Shown: positions 1-5,359 of the stretch, piece after piece
Layout: the number at the start of each line of letters is the position of its first letter
Numbering within the stretch: position 1 is the first letter of the stretch
Assembly (NCBI GenBank): GCA_033717875.1
Contig: JADDKJ010000074.1
Span: 1-5,451 of the forward strand
Reading direction: 5' to 3'
Length of the DNA stretch: 5,451 nucleotides
Source of the DNA: SBBG01 sp033717875
Lineage (GTDB): Bacteria; Pseudomonadota; Gammaproteobacteria; Ga0077554; Ga007554
The notes under the pieces: model-generated
What the model saw: the letters and a program-made list of their open reading frames with translations, nothing else
Told to the model about the DNA's origin: nothing
Database searches by the model: none
Position numbers and translations under genes: made by a program

Positions 1-180
1 ATTGTTGCCTGGGCCCAGACCCGCCAGACCAACGGCTTCCTGGAGGCACTCAATGGGCTGTTTCAATCCGCCAAGCGCAAGGCGCGCGGCTACGGCAAAT
101 TCAGCACGATCCGTACCGTGATCTTCCTGATCGCCGGAAAGCTCGACTTCTCGAAGCTTAATCCCCATGTGGCGCGCTAA
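1..180 (+). CDS. ISL3-family transposase, C-terminal fragment (5' end outside window)
   Basis: Reading from base 1 gives 59 codons and a TAA stop at 178-180. The peptide contains TNGFLEALNGLFQSAKRKAR followed by GYGKFSTIRTVIFLIAGKLDF. This matches the C-terminus of DDE transposases of the ISL3 family, where the conserved N-x-x-x-E segment carries the last catalytic acid and is followed by a basic A-K-R-K-A-R-G-Y stretch. The likely catalytic glutamate is encoded at 43-45. The protein would catalyse cut-and-paste movement of its own element. Only the tail is visible, so whether the full transposase is intact cannot be judged, although this part has no frame damage. Its stop overlaps the bpt stop on the opposite strand by two bases. 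Confidence 0.85.
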   Translation: MVAWAQTRQTNGFLEALNGLFQSAKRKARGYGKFSTIRTVIFLIAGKLDFSKLNPHVAR

Positions 181-203
181 CCCACTCGAATTTCAAAAGA
201 GCC
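1..203 (+). mobile_element. Right end of an ISL3-family insertion sequence (left part outside the window)
   Basis: The segment holds the 3' end of an ISL3-type transposase gene followed by a candidate right terminal repeat. Read inward from position 203 on the minus strand, the end begins GGCTCTTTTGAAATTCGAG. ISL3-family ends usually begin with GG, often GGCTCTT, and the family duplicates 8 bp of preferentially AT-rich target. The eight bases just outside, 204-211 (GTTTTTTA), are AT-rich and would be the target duplication. The transposase stop lies only 23 bases from this end. The boundary at 203 is inferred from family pattern, because the left end and second target copy are not visible. 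The element lies at the 3' end of bpt, in convergent orientation. Confidence 0.72.
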
Positions 204-920
204 GTTTTTTATAACATCCCACCGCCCATCCCGATACCCCTCCAACGGCCGGTACTGGCTTTTGTAACTCATCTTCGGCGATTTTTCGATCCAATACCCC
301 AGATAAACAAACGGCAAGCCAAGACGCCCGGCTTCCTCGATCTGCCACAGGATCGCATGCACGCCCAGGCTGCGCGCGCGGTGTTCGGGGGCGGGGTCGA
401 AGAAGGTGTAGACGGCGGACAGGCCATGTTCGAGATAATCCGTCACCGCGACGGCGAGCAATTTTCCATCCAGGCGGAATTCGATCAATGCGGTATCGAT
501 TTCCCGGCAGGCGAAGAACGACATGTAATTCGCCGGGTCGGGATCGTCCATGCCGCCGCCGGGGTGGCGGGCGGCGAGGTAGCGTTGGTAAAGGGCGAAG
601 TGTTCGTTGTTGCGCGCCACGGGAACGCGGATGGCATCGAGGTCTTGATTGCGCCGCCAGATGCGCTTTTGCGTGCGGTTGGGCTGGAATTGCGCTACCG
701 GTACGCGCACCGCGACGCAGGCGGTGCAGCCGCGGCAACCGGGGCGGTAGATGTTCTCGCCGCTGCGCCGGAAGCCATGGTCGACGAGCTGGCTGTAAAG
801 GCGGCGGCTGGCGGGCGTGCGCGGATCGGCGAATACCGTGATGGCTTCCCTCCCCGGTAAATAGTTGCAGGGATGCGGGGCGGTGGCGTAAAGGGCCAGT
901 GTGCTTTGCTTTTGACTCAT
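177..920 (-). CDS. bpt: Aspartate/glutamate leucyltransferase (Bpt; older name arginyl-tRNA-protein transferase), C-terminal tail altered by IS insertion
   Basis: This cytosolic enzyme transfers leucine from Leu-tRNA to N-terminal Asp or Glu, creating an N-degron read by ClpS/ClpAP. Family marks are the cysteine motif YRPGCRGCTACVAVRVP (residues 58-74), F-x-P-NRTQKR (78-86), DGKLLAVAVTD (151-161), GLSAVYTFFDP (166-176), SLGVHAIL (184-191), YLGYWI (206-211) and KMSYKSQYRPLE (216-227). The length of 247 is slightly above the usual 235-240 or so. Relatives normally end a few residues after the GRW at 232-234. Here residues 240-247 (GSFEIRVG) and the TAG stop fall exactly within the inferred IS terminus, 177-203, so the tail is probably IS-encoded. 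The ATG at 918-920 overlaps the aat TGA as ATGA and no good Shine-Dalgarno precedes it, which points to translational coupling. The core is complete and probably functional. The leucyl specificity assigned to bacterial Bpt comes from family knowledge. Confidence 0.93.
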   Translation of the reverse strand: MSQKQSTLALYATAPHPCNYLPGREAITVFADPRTPASRRLYSQLVDHGFRRSGENIYRPGCRGCTACVAVRVPVAQFQPNRTQKRIWRRNQDLDAIRVPVARNNEHFALYQRYLAARHPGGGMDDPDPANYMSFFACREIDTALIEFRLDGKLLAVAVTDYLEHGLSAVYTFFDPAPEHRARSLGVHAILWQIEEAGRLGLPFVYLGYWIEKSPKMSYKSQYRPLEGYRDGRWDVIKNGSFEIRVG

Positions 921-1630
921 GCCTGTATGTCGTCATCCAGCCGCCACGGCCCGGGATGTCCAGGTTGGTCACACCATTGTTCCAGCAGGCTGATGAAAGC
1001 GGCGCGGTCGATTTGTTCCGCGCCCAGGGTTTGCAAGTGCGCGGAATGGACCTGGCAGTCGATCGCCGCGTAGCCCCAGCGTTCGAGCTGGCGCACGAGG
1101 TGGGCGAAGGCCACCTTGGAGGCATCGGTTGCCCGGCTGAACATGGACTCGCCGAAGAACATGCGGCCGAGCGCCACGCCGTACAGGCCGCCGGCCAGTT
1201 CGCCGTTTCGCCACGCTTCCACCGAATGGGCTATGCCCATCTCGTGCAGCCGGCTATATGCCTCGATCATTTCCTGGGTGATCCAGGTGCCCATGCCGTC
1301 ACCACGCGGCGTGGCGCACGCTTGCATGACTTGCCGGAAGGCGGTGTCCATCGTTACCGTGAATTCGCCTTTCCTGAGTGTCTTGTGCAGGCTGCGCGAG
1401 ATCTTCAGCCGCTGCGGGAACAGCACGGCGCGCGGATCGGGCGACCACCACAGGATGGGCTCGCCCTCGCCATACCAGGGAAAGATGCCGTTACGGTAAG
1501 CCTTGATGAGGCGCGCGGGGGCAAGATCACCGCCCGCCGCGAGCAGGCCGTTGGGGTCGCGGAATGCCTGTTCGACGGCCGGGAAGGCGTGGGTTTTGTC
1601 GTTCTGAGCTATCCAATGCAAGTGTTTCAT
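917..1630 (-). CDS. aat: Leucyl/phenylalanyl-tRNA-protein transferase
   Basis: Aat moves Leu or Phe (less often Met) from aminoacyl-tRNA onto N-terminal Lys or Arg, making primary destabilising residues for ClpS/ClpAP. The 237 residues match the family's usual length (234 in E. coli). Motifs in order are PNGLLAAGGDL (26-36), YRNGIFPWY (45-53), ILWWSPDPRAVL (59-70), GTWIT (114-118), Y-x-R-LHEMGIAHSVE (125-138), GGLYGVALG (147-155), GESMFSR (160-166) and DCQVHSAHLQTLGAE (191-205). E161 and D191 correspond to the E. coli residues implicated in catalysis. The ATG at 1628-1630 is chosen because it places the N-terminus where the family begins, although the sequence upstream (CACTCCTCATATCGC) has no Shine-Dalgarno. 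It is the first gene of the aat-bpt operon, overlapping bpt by four bases. The pair is a common proteobacterial arrangement. Confidence 0.95.
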   Translation of the reverse strand: MKHLHWIAQNDKTHAFPAVEQAFRDPNGLLAAGGDLAPARLIKAYRNGIFPWYGEGEPILWWSPDPRAVLFPQRLKISRSLHKTLRKGEFTVTMDTAFRQVMQACATPRGDGMGTWITQEMIEAYSRLHEMGIAHSVEAWRNGELAGGLYGVALGRMFFGESMFSRATDASKVAFAHLVRQLERWGYAAIDCQVHSAHLQTLGAEQIDRAAFISLLEQWCDQPGHPGPWRLDDDIQA

Positions 1631-1655
1631 GCGATATGAGGAGTGCCGAGTCGAA

Positions 1656-1677
1656 CTCTCACCCTAGAGGGAGAGGG
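1656..1677. repeat. CT/GA-rich imperfect palindrome, REP-like
   Basis: CTCTCACCCTAGAGGGAGAG (1656-1675) is an imperfect palindrome, with 16 of 20 positions matching its own reverse complement, and the purine-rich arm continues as GGG... to 1677. It resembles the short CCCTCTCCC/GGGAGAGGG elements scattered between genes in many proteobacterial genomes, and may be a worn copy of one. With a single copy in the window, repeat status is inferred from resemblance only. Confidence 0.3.
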
Positions 1678-1696
1678 CATTCATGTCGGGTGTGCT

Positions 1697-1721
1697 GCGC
1701 GGGTGCCGCTCGCATCCGCGC
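1697..1721 (+). other. Strong 10-bp stem-loop in the divergent intergenic region
   Basis: GCGCGGGTGC (1697-1706) pairs with GCATCCGCGC (1712-1721) around the loop CGCTC. All ten positions pair on the plus strand if one G-U wobble is allowed. On the minus strand that position becomes an A-C mismatch. No T-run follows on either strand, so it does not look like an intrinsic terminator. It could sit in an untranslated leader or be a palindromic repeat. The structure is seen directly. Any role is unknown. Confidence 0.45.
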
Positions 1722-1799
1722 TGGTGCTTGTTGAAGAATAACACATGTGCTAGGTTGGCTTGCGGTTCAACATAAAAAGCAGCGACAAGAGAAAAGAAC

Positions 1800-2297
1800 A
1801 TGGGACTGACGTTTGATATCCAGAGCGCCCCTCCCACGGCGGCCGAAATCGCCGCCGCGCGTGAGCGGCTCGAACAGGACCACGCCGCCCTCGAGCGGCG
1901 CGACTGGAAGTTTTTTTTATCGGCGATGTTCGCGCTGCTCGTGCTGTTGGCGGTGGCTTTGCCGATAGGGCGCGATATTCTTAACAGGCCTTCGAGTGAT
2001 CCCACGGTGGTCACGGCCTTTGTCCTTTTTACCCCATACACCGTTTTCTTCGTCTTCAACGTCTACAACATCCTTCGCCATCGACGCATCGAAGAGCCGC
2101 GCAAGGAGTTGAGGGCTGCGCTGGCATCCCTGGCCGATCTTGCTCCCGAGGAAATCGAAACCGTTGTTGCCTGGGGTCGGCAGAATGCCGCGATCGCCGA
2201 TTATCAGGGGGGGGTTGCTGCTCAGGGGCGATCGCTTGTGCAAGGCGAGGTGGATGCCATGAAACCGTTTGTCCACTCAATGAACGCGGGAAATTAG
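1800..2297 (+). CDS. Uncharacterised protein with two predicted transmembrane helices
   Basis: I do not recognise a named family. The 165-residue product has an N-terminal charged, probably helical segment (residues 13-36, rich in Ala, Glu and Arg). Hydrophobic spans follow at about 37-57 (KFFLSAMFALLVLLAVALPI) and 70-92 (VVTAFVLFTPYTVFFVFNVY), then a basic stretch HRRIEEPRKELR, so the C-terminus is probably cytoplasmic with a short periplasmic loop near 58-69. The soluble tail (100-165) is helical and ends with YQGGVAAQGRSLVQGEVDAM (135-154), which looks like a conserved C-terminal signature. The ATG at 1800 is preceded by a weak A/G-rich AAGAGAAAAG ribosome site. The gene lies between the divergent aat and mrcB and is followed by a hairpin, so it is probably monocistronic. 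It contains T8 (1911-1918) and G8 (2207-2214) tracts. Codon use and GC resemble the neighbours, which supports a real gene. Confidence 0.75.
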   Translation: MGLTFDIQSAPPTAAEIAAARERLEQDHAALERRDWKFFLSAMFALLVLLAVALPIGRDILNRPSSDPTVVTAFVLFTPYTVFFVFNVYNILRHRRIEEPRKELRAALASLADLAPEEIETVVAWGRQNAAIADYQGGVAAQGRSLVQGEVDAMKPFVHSMNAGN

Positions 2298-2323
2298 AAA
2301 CAGTCTGATCCTCTCTCGGGAAC

Positions 2324-2340
2324 CCGTCCAGGATGGACGG
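2324..2340 (+). terminator. Possible terminator hairpin after the two-TM protein gene (no T-run)
   Basis: CCGTCCA GGA TGGACGG forms a perfect 7-bp stem with a 3-base loop, 27 bases after the stop of the upstream gene. The sequence after it, CAGTAACCTCC, has no uridine tract, so a canonical Rho-independent terminator is not shown. It may be a transcript-end stabiliser or an unrelated dyad. An overlapping shorter dyad, CGGGAACCCG (2317-2326), competes with it. Confidence 0.35.
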
Positions 2341-2364
2341 CAGTAACCTCCAATAAATCCAAGG

Positions 2365-2393
2365 TTTCTTACTCTCAGCGGATTTGAGATAAT
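2365..2393 (+). promoter_or_regulatory. Candidate mrcB promoter with extended -10 element
   Basis: TGAGATAAT (2385-2393) combines a TGn extension with GATAAT, five of six matches to the sigma-70 -10 box. A weak -35-like TTTCTT lies 17 bases upstream at 2365-2370, and extended -10 promoters tolerate a poor -35. Transcription would be expected to start about 6-8 bases after the box, near 2399-2401, directly at the mrcB ATG (2402). A flanking inverted repeat AAATCC (2355-2360) / GGATTT (2380-2385) brackets the -35 region. The motif is seen. Promoter use is inferred. Confidence 0.5.
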
Positions 2394-2401
2394 AACCGCA
2401 G

Positions 2402-4765
2402 ATGTCATCTGAATCCTCCCCAAAACGCCCCCCGTTTTTCTCAAATTTCCGTCGCTGGTTCGATCGTGGCTGGCGCAGTCCTGTCGTCGTTTATGTCCTG
2501 CTCATGGTATTGCTGGCCGGGATAGGCTATGTCGCCTGGCTTGACCACACCGTGCGCAGCCAGTTCGAGGGCAATCGCTGGGCGCTTCCTGCCCAGGTCT
2601 ATGCCCGCCCGCTGGAGCTGTTTCCCGGCGCCACCGTCAGCAGTTCGCAGTTTGCCGAGGAGCTGCAAATGCTGGGCTACCGGCAGAGCGGGGAGCGGCG
2701 CAGCGGCAGTTATGTGCGACATGGTGACGAATTTCAGGTGGTGACCCGGCCCTTCACCTTTGGCGATGGCAAGGAAAATTCGGTTGCCGTGCGCGCGGTA
2801 TTTTCGGGTGACCGGCTGGCCGTTCTGCAACGTCTGGAGACCGGTAAACCCGTGGATCTGGTGCGATTCGATCCGGTGCTGATCGGCAAGATCTATCCCG
2901 CGCACAACGAAGACCGCGTCTTCGTGCGCCTTAAAGAAGTACCGCCACTGCTGATCAAAGGGCTGCTGGCGGTGGAAGACCGCAATTTCTACCAGCATCA
3001 CGGCATCGATCCCATCGCCGTGGCGCGTGCGCTGTGGGTGGATGTGCGCGCGCGGGAGATGGTGCAGGGCGGCAGCACACTGACGCAGCAGTTGGTGAAG
3101 AACTTCTTCCTCAGCAACGAGCGCACCATGACGCGCAAGCTCAAGGAAGCGGTCATGTCGTGGCAGCTCGAATGGCACTACGAAAAAGACGAGATTCTCG
3201 AAGCCTATTGCAACGAGATCTATCTCGGCCAGTCGGGTAAGCACGCCATCCACGGCTTCGGACGGGCGAGCTGGTTTTATTTCCGCCGTCCCTTGAGCGA
3301 TCTGCAACTGCCGGAGCTGGCACTGCTCATCGGCCTGGTGCGCGGTCCCTCCTATTACGACCCGCGCCGTCATCCCGAGCGTGCCTTGGCCCGGCGCAAT
3401 CAGGTGCTGGCGATGCTGGCGGAGCAGGGGGGGATCACGCTGGCTCAGGCCCGGGTGGCGCAGGAGGCGCCGCTGGGTGTGGCGGCCAAGGCGGCAAGCA
3501 GCGCGGCGCTGTCCCCGGCGTTCATCGACCTGGTGCGCCGCCAGTTGCGGCGCGATTACCGCGAAGAGGATCTCAATTCGGCCGGTTTGCAGATTTTCAC
3601 CACGCTCGATCCGCTGGTGCAAACCGGCACCATGCGCGCGCTGCAAACGCGGGTCGAGCAACTGGAGAAACAGCAGCGCCTGCCTCGGGGCAGTCTGGAA
3701 GGCGCCGCCATCGTCACTGGCAGTGAGGGTGGCGAGGTGCTGGCGCTGGCGGGCGGGCGCGATGCCGATTTCGCCGGCTTCAACCGTGTGCTCGACGCGC
3801 GGCGGCCGATCGGCTCGCTGGTCAAGCCCGCCGTGTATCTCACCGCCTTGGCCAATCCCAAATACACCCTGTTTACGCCCTTGAATGACGGACCGCTGAC
3901 CCTGAAAAATCCCGGCGGCAAGCCCTGGCAGCCGCTCAACTACGACAAGCAGTTTCACGGTTGGGTGCCGCTCAAGTCGGCGCTGGCCCATTCCTATAAC
4001 CTGGCCACGGTGCGCCTGGGGATGGACGTGGGAGTAGGCAATGTGTTGAAAACGATGGAGAAGCTGGGTGTTGAGGAAAAGCTCAAACCTTACCCTTCGG
4101 TATTGCTGGGCGCCGCCGAGCTGACACCGTTTGAGGTTACCCAGATGTATCAGAGCGTTGCCAGCGGCGGATTCCATACCCCGCTGCGCGCCATCCGCGA
4201 GGTGCTGAGCCGCGATGGCAGGCCCTTGAAGCGGTATGAGGTGACCGTCCGGCAGGCCGCCGATCCCGCGGCGGTATTCCTGTTGACGCGCGCCATGCAG
4301 GACGTGATGCGCAATGGCACCGGGGCGTCGCTGTATTCGCGCGTGCCATGGTCGTGGGCGGTGGCGGGCAAGACCGGCACCACCGACGGGCTGCGCGATA
4401 GCTGGTTTGCCGGATTTACCGGCGACCGGCTGGCGGTGGTGTGGCTGGGGCGCGACGACAATCGCCCGACCGGCCTGAGCGGTTCAACTGGCGCCCTGCA
4501 AGCCTGGGGAGATATCATGTTGCGAGCCGGTGCGCAGCCGCTGAAACTTGAAACGCCCAAAGGCATCGAATGGGTATGGGTCGATGCGAACAGCGGCTTG
4601 CGCAGCGCGGAAGGTTGCATGGATGCGGTGCAAATGCCGTTCCTGCACGGCTCCGCGCCGTTGCAAATGGCGCCCTGTAGCGAAATACCCGGCGGCTCCG
4701 TTGGCGAGACTATTGATAACGCGGTAGACAAGGCGGTCGATTGGCTCAACGAGGTGTTCCAGTGA
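2402..4765 (+). CDS. mrcB: Penicillin-binding protein 1b, bifunctional glycosyltransferase/transpeptidase
   Basis: PBP1b polymerises lipid II into glycan strands and cross-links the peptides on the periplasmic side of the inner membrane. The 787 residues comprise a short basic cytoplasmic tail (1-26), one membrane anchor (about 27-47), a UB2H-like activator-binding region (about 65-155), a GT51 domain (about 160-340) and a transpeptidase (about 395-710). GT motifs are VEDRNFYQHHGID (191-203, catalytic E192), QGGSTLTQQLVKN (222-234), RKLKEA (245-250) and NEIYLGQ (271-277, second acid E272). Transpeptidase motifs are S472-L-V-K475, S531-Y-N533 and K657-T-G-T660. C739 and C758 in the C-terminal region may form a disulfide. 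The cytoplasmic tail is shorter than in the 844-residue E. coli protein, closer to Pseudomonas. A UB2H region implies a lipoprotein activator, and the next gene fits that role. The ATG at 2402 has no visible Shine-Dalgarno and abuts the predicted transcription start. The next in-frame ATG (codon 35) lies inside the membrane anchor, so 2402 is preferred. Confidence 0.96.
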   Translation: MSSESSPKRPPFFSNFRRWFDRGWRSPVVVYVLLMVLLAGIGYVAWLDHTVRSQFEGNRWALPAQVYARPLELFPGATVSSSQFAEELQMLGYRQSGERRSGSYVRHGDEFQVVTRPFTFGDGKENSVAVRAVFSGDRLAVLQRLETGKPVDLVRFDPVLIGKIYPAHNEDRVFVRLKEVPPLLIKGLLAVEDRNFYQHHGIDPIAVARALWVDVRAREMVQGGSTLTQQLVKNFFLSNERTMTRKLKEAVMSWQLEWHYEKDEILEAYCNEIYLGQSGKHAIHGFGRASWFYFRRPLSDLQLPELALLIGLVRGPSYYDPRRHPERALARRNQVLAMLAEQGGITLAQARVAQEAPLGVAAKAASSAALSPAFIDLVRRQLRRDYREEDLNSAGLQIFTTLDPLVQTGTMRALQTRVEQLEKQQRLPRGSLEGAAIVTGSEGGEVLALAGGRDADFAGFNRVLDARRPIGSLVKPAVYLTALANPKYTLFTPLNDGPLTLKNPGGKPWQPLNYDKQFHGWVPLKSALAHSYNLATVRLGMDVGVGNVLKTMEKLGVEEKLKPYPSVLLGAAELTPFEVTQMYQSVASGGFHTPLRAIREVLSRDGRPLKRYEVTVRQAADPAAVFLLTRAMQDVMRNGTGASLYSRVPWSWAVAGKTGTTDGLRDSWFAGFTGDRLAVVWLGRDDNRPTGLSGSTGALQAWGDIMLRAGAQPLKLETPKGIEWVWVDANSGLRSAEGCMDAVQMPFLHGSAPLQMAPCSEIPGGSVGETIDNAVDKAVDWLNEVFQ

Positions 4766-5295
4766 AGATAGCGAATTGCGCGGCATTTGCCATCGCCGGT
4801 TTGGTGCTGCTGACAGGCTGCACGTCCCCGATGTCCAGGCAATTTCCCGCGCCCATGGAAACCAGGGAACATGCCGCGCCCGCGCCGCAAAAGGAGCGAA
4901 AAGAAAGAGAAAACGTAGCGTCCCCTGCCGCCGCTTCGTCGCCGTCGACGCCTCCTCATCCCGGCGCCGCCGTCCCCGCGCCACCGGCCGTAAATCCGCC
5001 GGCGGTGATCCCCGAGGCACCCGCCCGCAGCAACAATTCCGCGGTGCTCGCCATGATCCAGCAGGCCGACCGCCAGGCACAAACGCACAAATTGGGGGTG
5101 GCGGTCGCCACCCTGGAGAGGGCGCTGCGCCTGGAACCACGCAACCCGCTGATCTGGCATCGCCTGGCTGTGGTGCGCCTGAAGCAGGGGCGGCTGGCGC
5201 AGGCGGCCGATCTGGCCGCCAAATCGAATGCTCTGCTGGGTGAGAATGATTCATTGCGGGCACAGAACGATACCATCATTGCCAAGGCGCGTTAA
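4762..5295 (+). CDS. lpoP: LpoP-like outer-membrane TPR lipoprotein, probable PBP1b activator
   Basis: The GTG at 4762 overlaps the mrcB TGA (GTGA) and has a good GAGG Shine-Dalgarno at 4751-4754, seven bases upstream. Starting here gives a compact lipoprotein signal, MKIANCAAFAIAGLVLLTGC, with lipobox LTGC and lipidated Cys20. A longer in-frame read-back to TTG at 4741 has no ribosome site and would put extra residues before the signal. Residue +2 is Thr, not Asp, so outer-membrane sorting is expected. After the Cys comes a charged stretch (about 33-50) and a Pro/Ala-rich linker (about 54-88), long enough to span periplasm, then a helical TPR-type domain (about 93-165) with ALRLEPRNPLIWHRLAVVRL and a following QGRLAQAADLAAKS helix. 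In Pseudomonas aeruginosa the TPR lipoprotein LpoP, encoded beside the PBP1b gene, activates PBP1b. The same architecture and position support that role here. The 177-residue assignment rests on architecture and context, not alignment. Translation is probably coupled to mrcB. Confidence 0.82.
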   Translation: MKIANCAAFAIAGLVLLTGCTSPMSRQFPAPMETREHAAPAPQKERKERENVASPAAASSPSTPPHPGAAVPAPPAVNPPAVIPEAPARSNNSAVLAMIQQADRQAQTHKLGVAVATLERALRLEPRNPLIWHRLAVVRLKQGRLAQAADLAAKSNALLGENDSLRAQNDTIIAKAR

Positions 5296-5359
5296 ACCTA
5301 ATTCCAATTACAGATGAAAACATAAATAATATAGCCATGATTTTTCCTCTGGAGGAAGC
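5296..5359. promoter_or_regulatory. AT-rich spacer between the lipoprotein gene and the next gene
   Basis: These 64 bases are much more AT-rich than the rest of the window. They contain the dyad TAATT-CC-AATTA (5299-5310) and a TATA-rich string AATAATATAG (5325-5334) that could act as a -10 region, with no convincing -35. A strong ribosome site, GGAGGA (5351-5356), precedes the next ATG. No GC-rich terminator hairpin follows the lipoprotein gene. If the next gene belongs to an insertion sequence, the left end of that element should lie here, but I cannot place it. Confidence 0.35.

Larger units (their letters stand above)
1631..1799. promoter_or_regulatory. Divergent intergenic region between aat and the two-TM protein gene; weak promoter candidates only
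   Basis: These 169 bases separate two divergently transcribed genes and should hold both promoters. Rightward, TTGTTG (1728-1733) and TAGGTT (1751-1756) are 17 bases apart, with TGC just before the latter as a possible extended -10. Both boxes are poor matches. Leftward, the minus strand reads TGTTATTCT across 1743-1735, an extended -10-like string without a good -35. It would give aat a leader of roughly 100 bases containing the hairpin at 1697-1721 and the CT-rich dyad at 1656-1677. The promoter assignments are guesses from consensus likeness. The presence of a divergent control region is the secure part. Confidence 0.3.

Noticed and set aside
193..1125. A 310-codon minus-strand frame spanning bpt and part of aat
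   Set aside because: It is an arginine/proline-rich out-of-frame translation of two well-supported genes, with no independent start signal.
899..1639. A 246-codon plus-strand frame across aat
   Set aside because: It is the mirror of a clear aat gene with every family motif. The plus-strand product has no domain and no ribosome site.
1641..1665. tRNA-like T-arm string (minus strand GAGAGTTCGACTCGGC)
   Set aside because: The stems expected around a TTCGA loop do not pair, and no acceptor or anticodon arms are found nearby. Likely chance.
1664..2059. A 131-codon minus-strand frame overlapping the two-TM gene
   Set aside because: It has low-complexity Ser/Ala/Arg content and no ribosome site. 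The plus-strand frame has coherent membrane topology and better coding character.
2441..4177. A 578-codon open frame on the minus strand, antisense to mrcB
   Set aside because: It lies wholly inside mrcB, which has all catalytic motifs in the plus frame. The antisense translation is rich in His, Gln and Arg with no recognisable domain, as expected from a GC-rich shadow frame.
4741..4761. Upstream TTG start for the lipoprotein
   Set aside because: It adds MAQRGVP before a perfect lipoprotein signal and has no Shine-Dalgarno. The GTG at 4762 has a GAGG site seven bases upstream.
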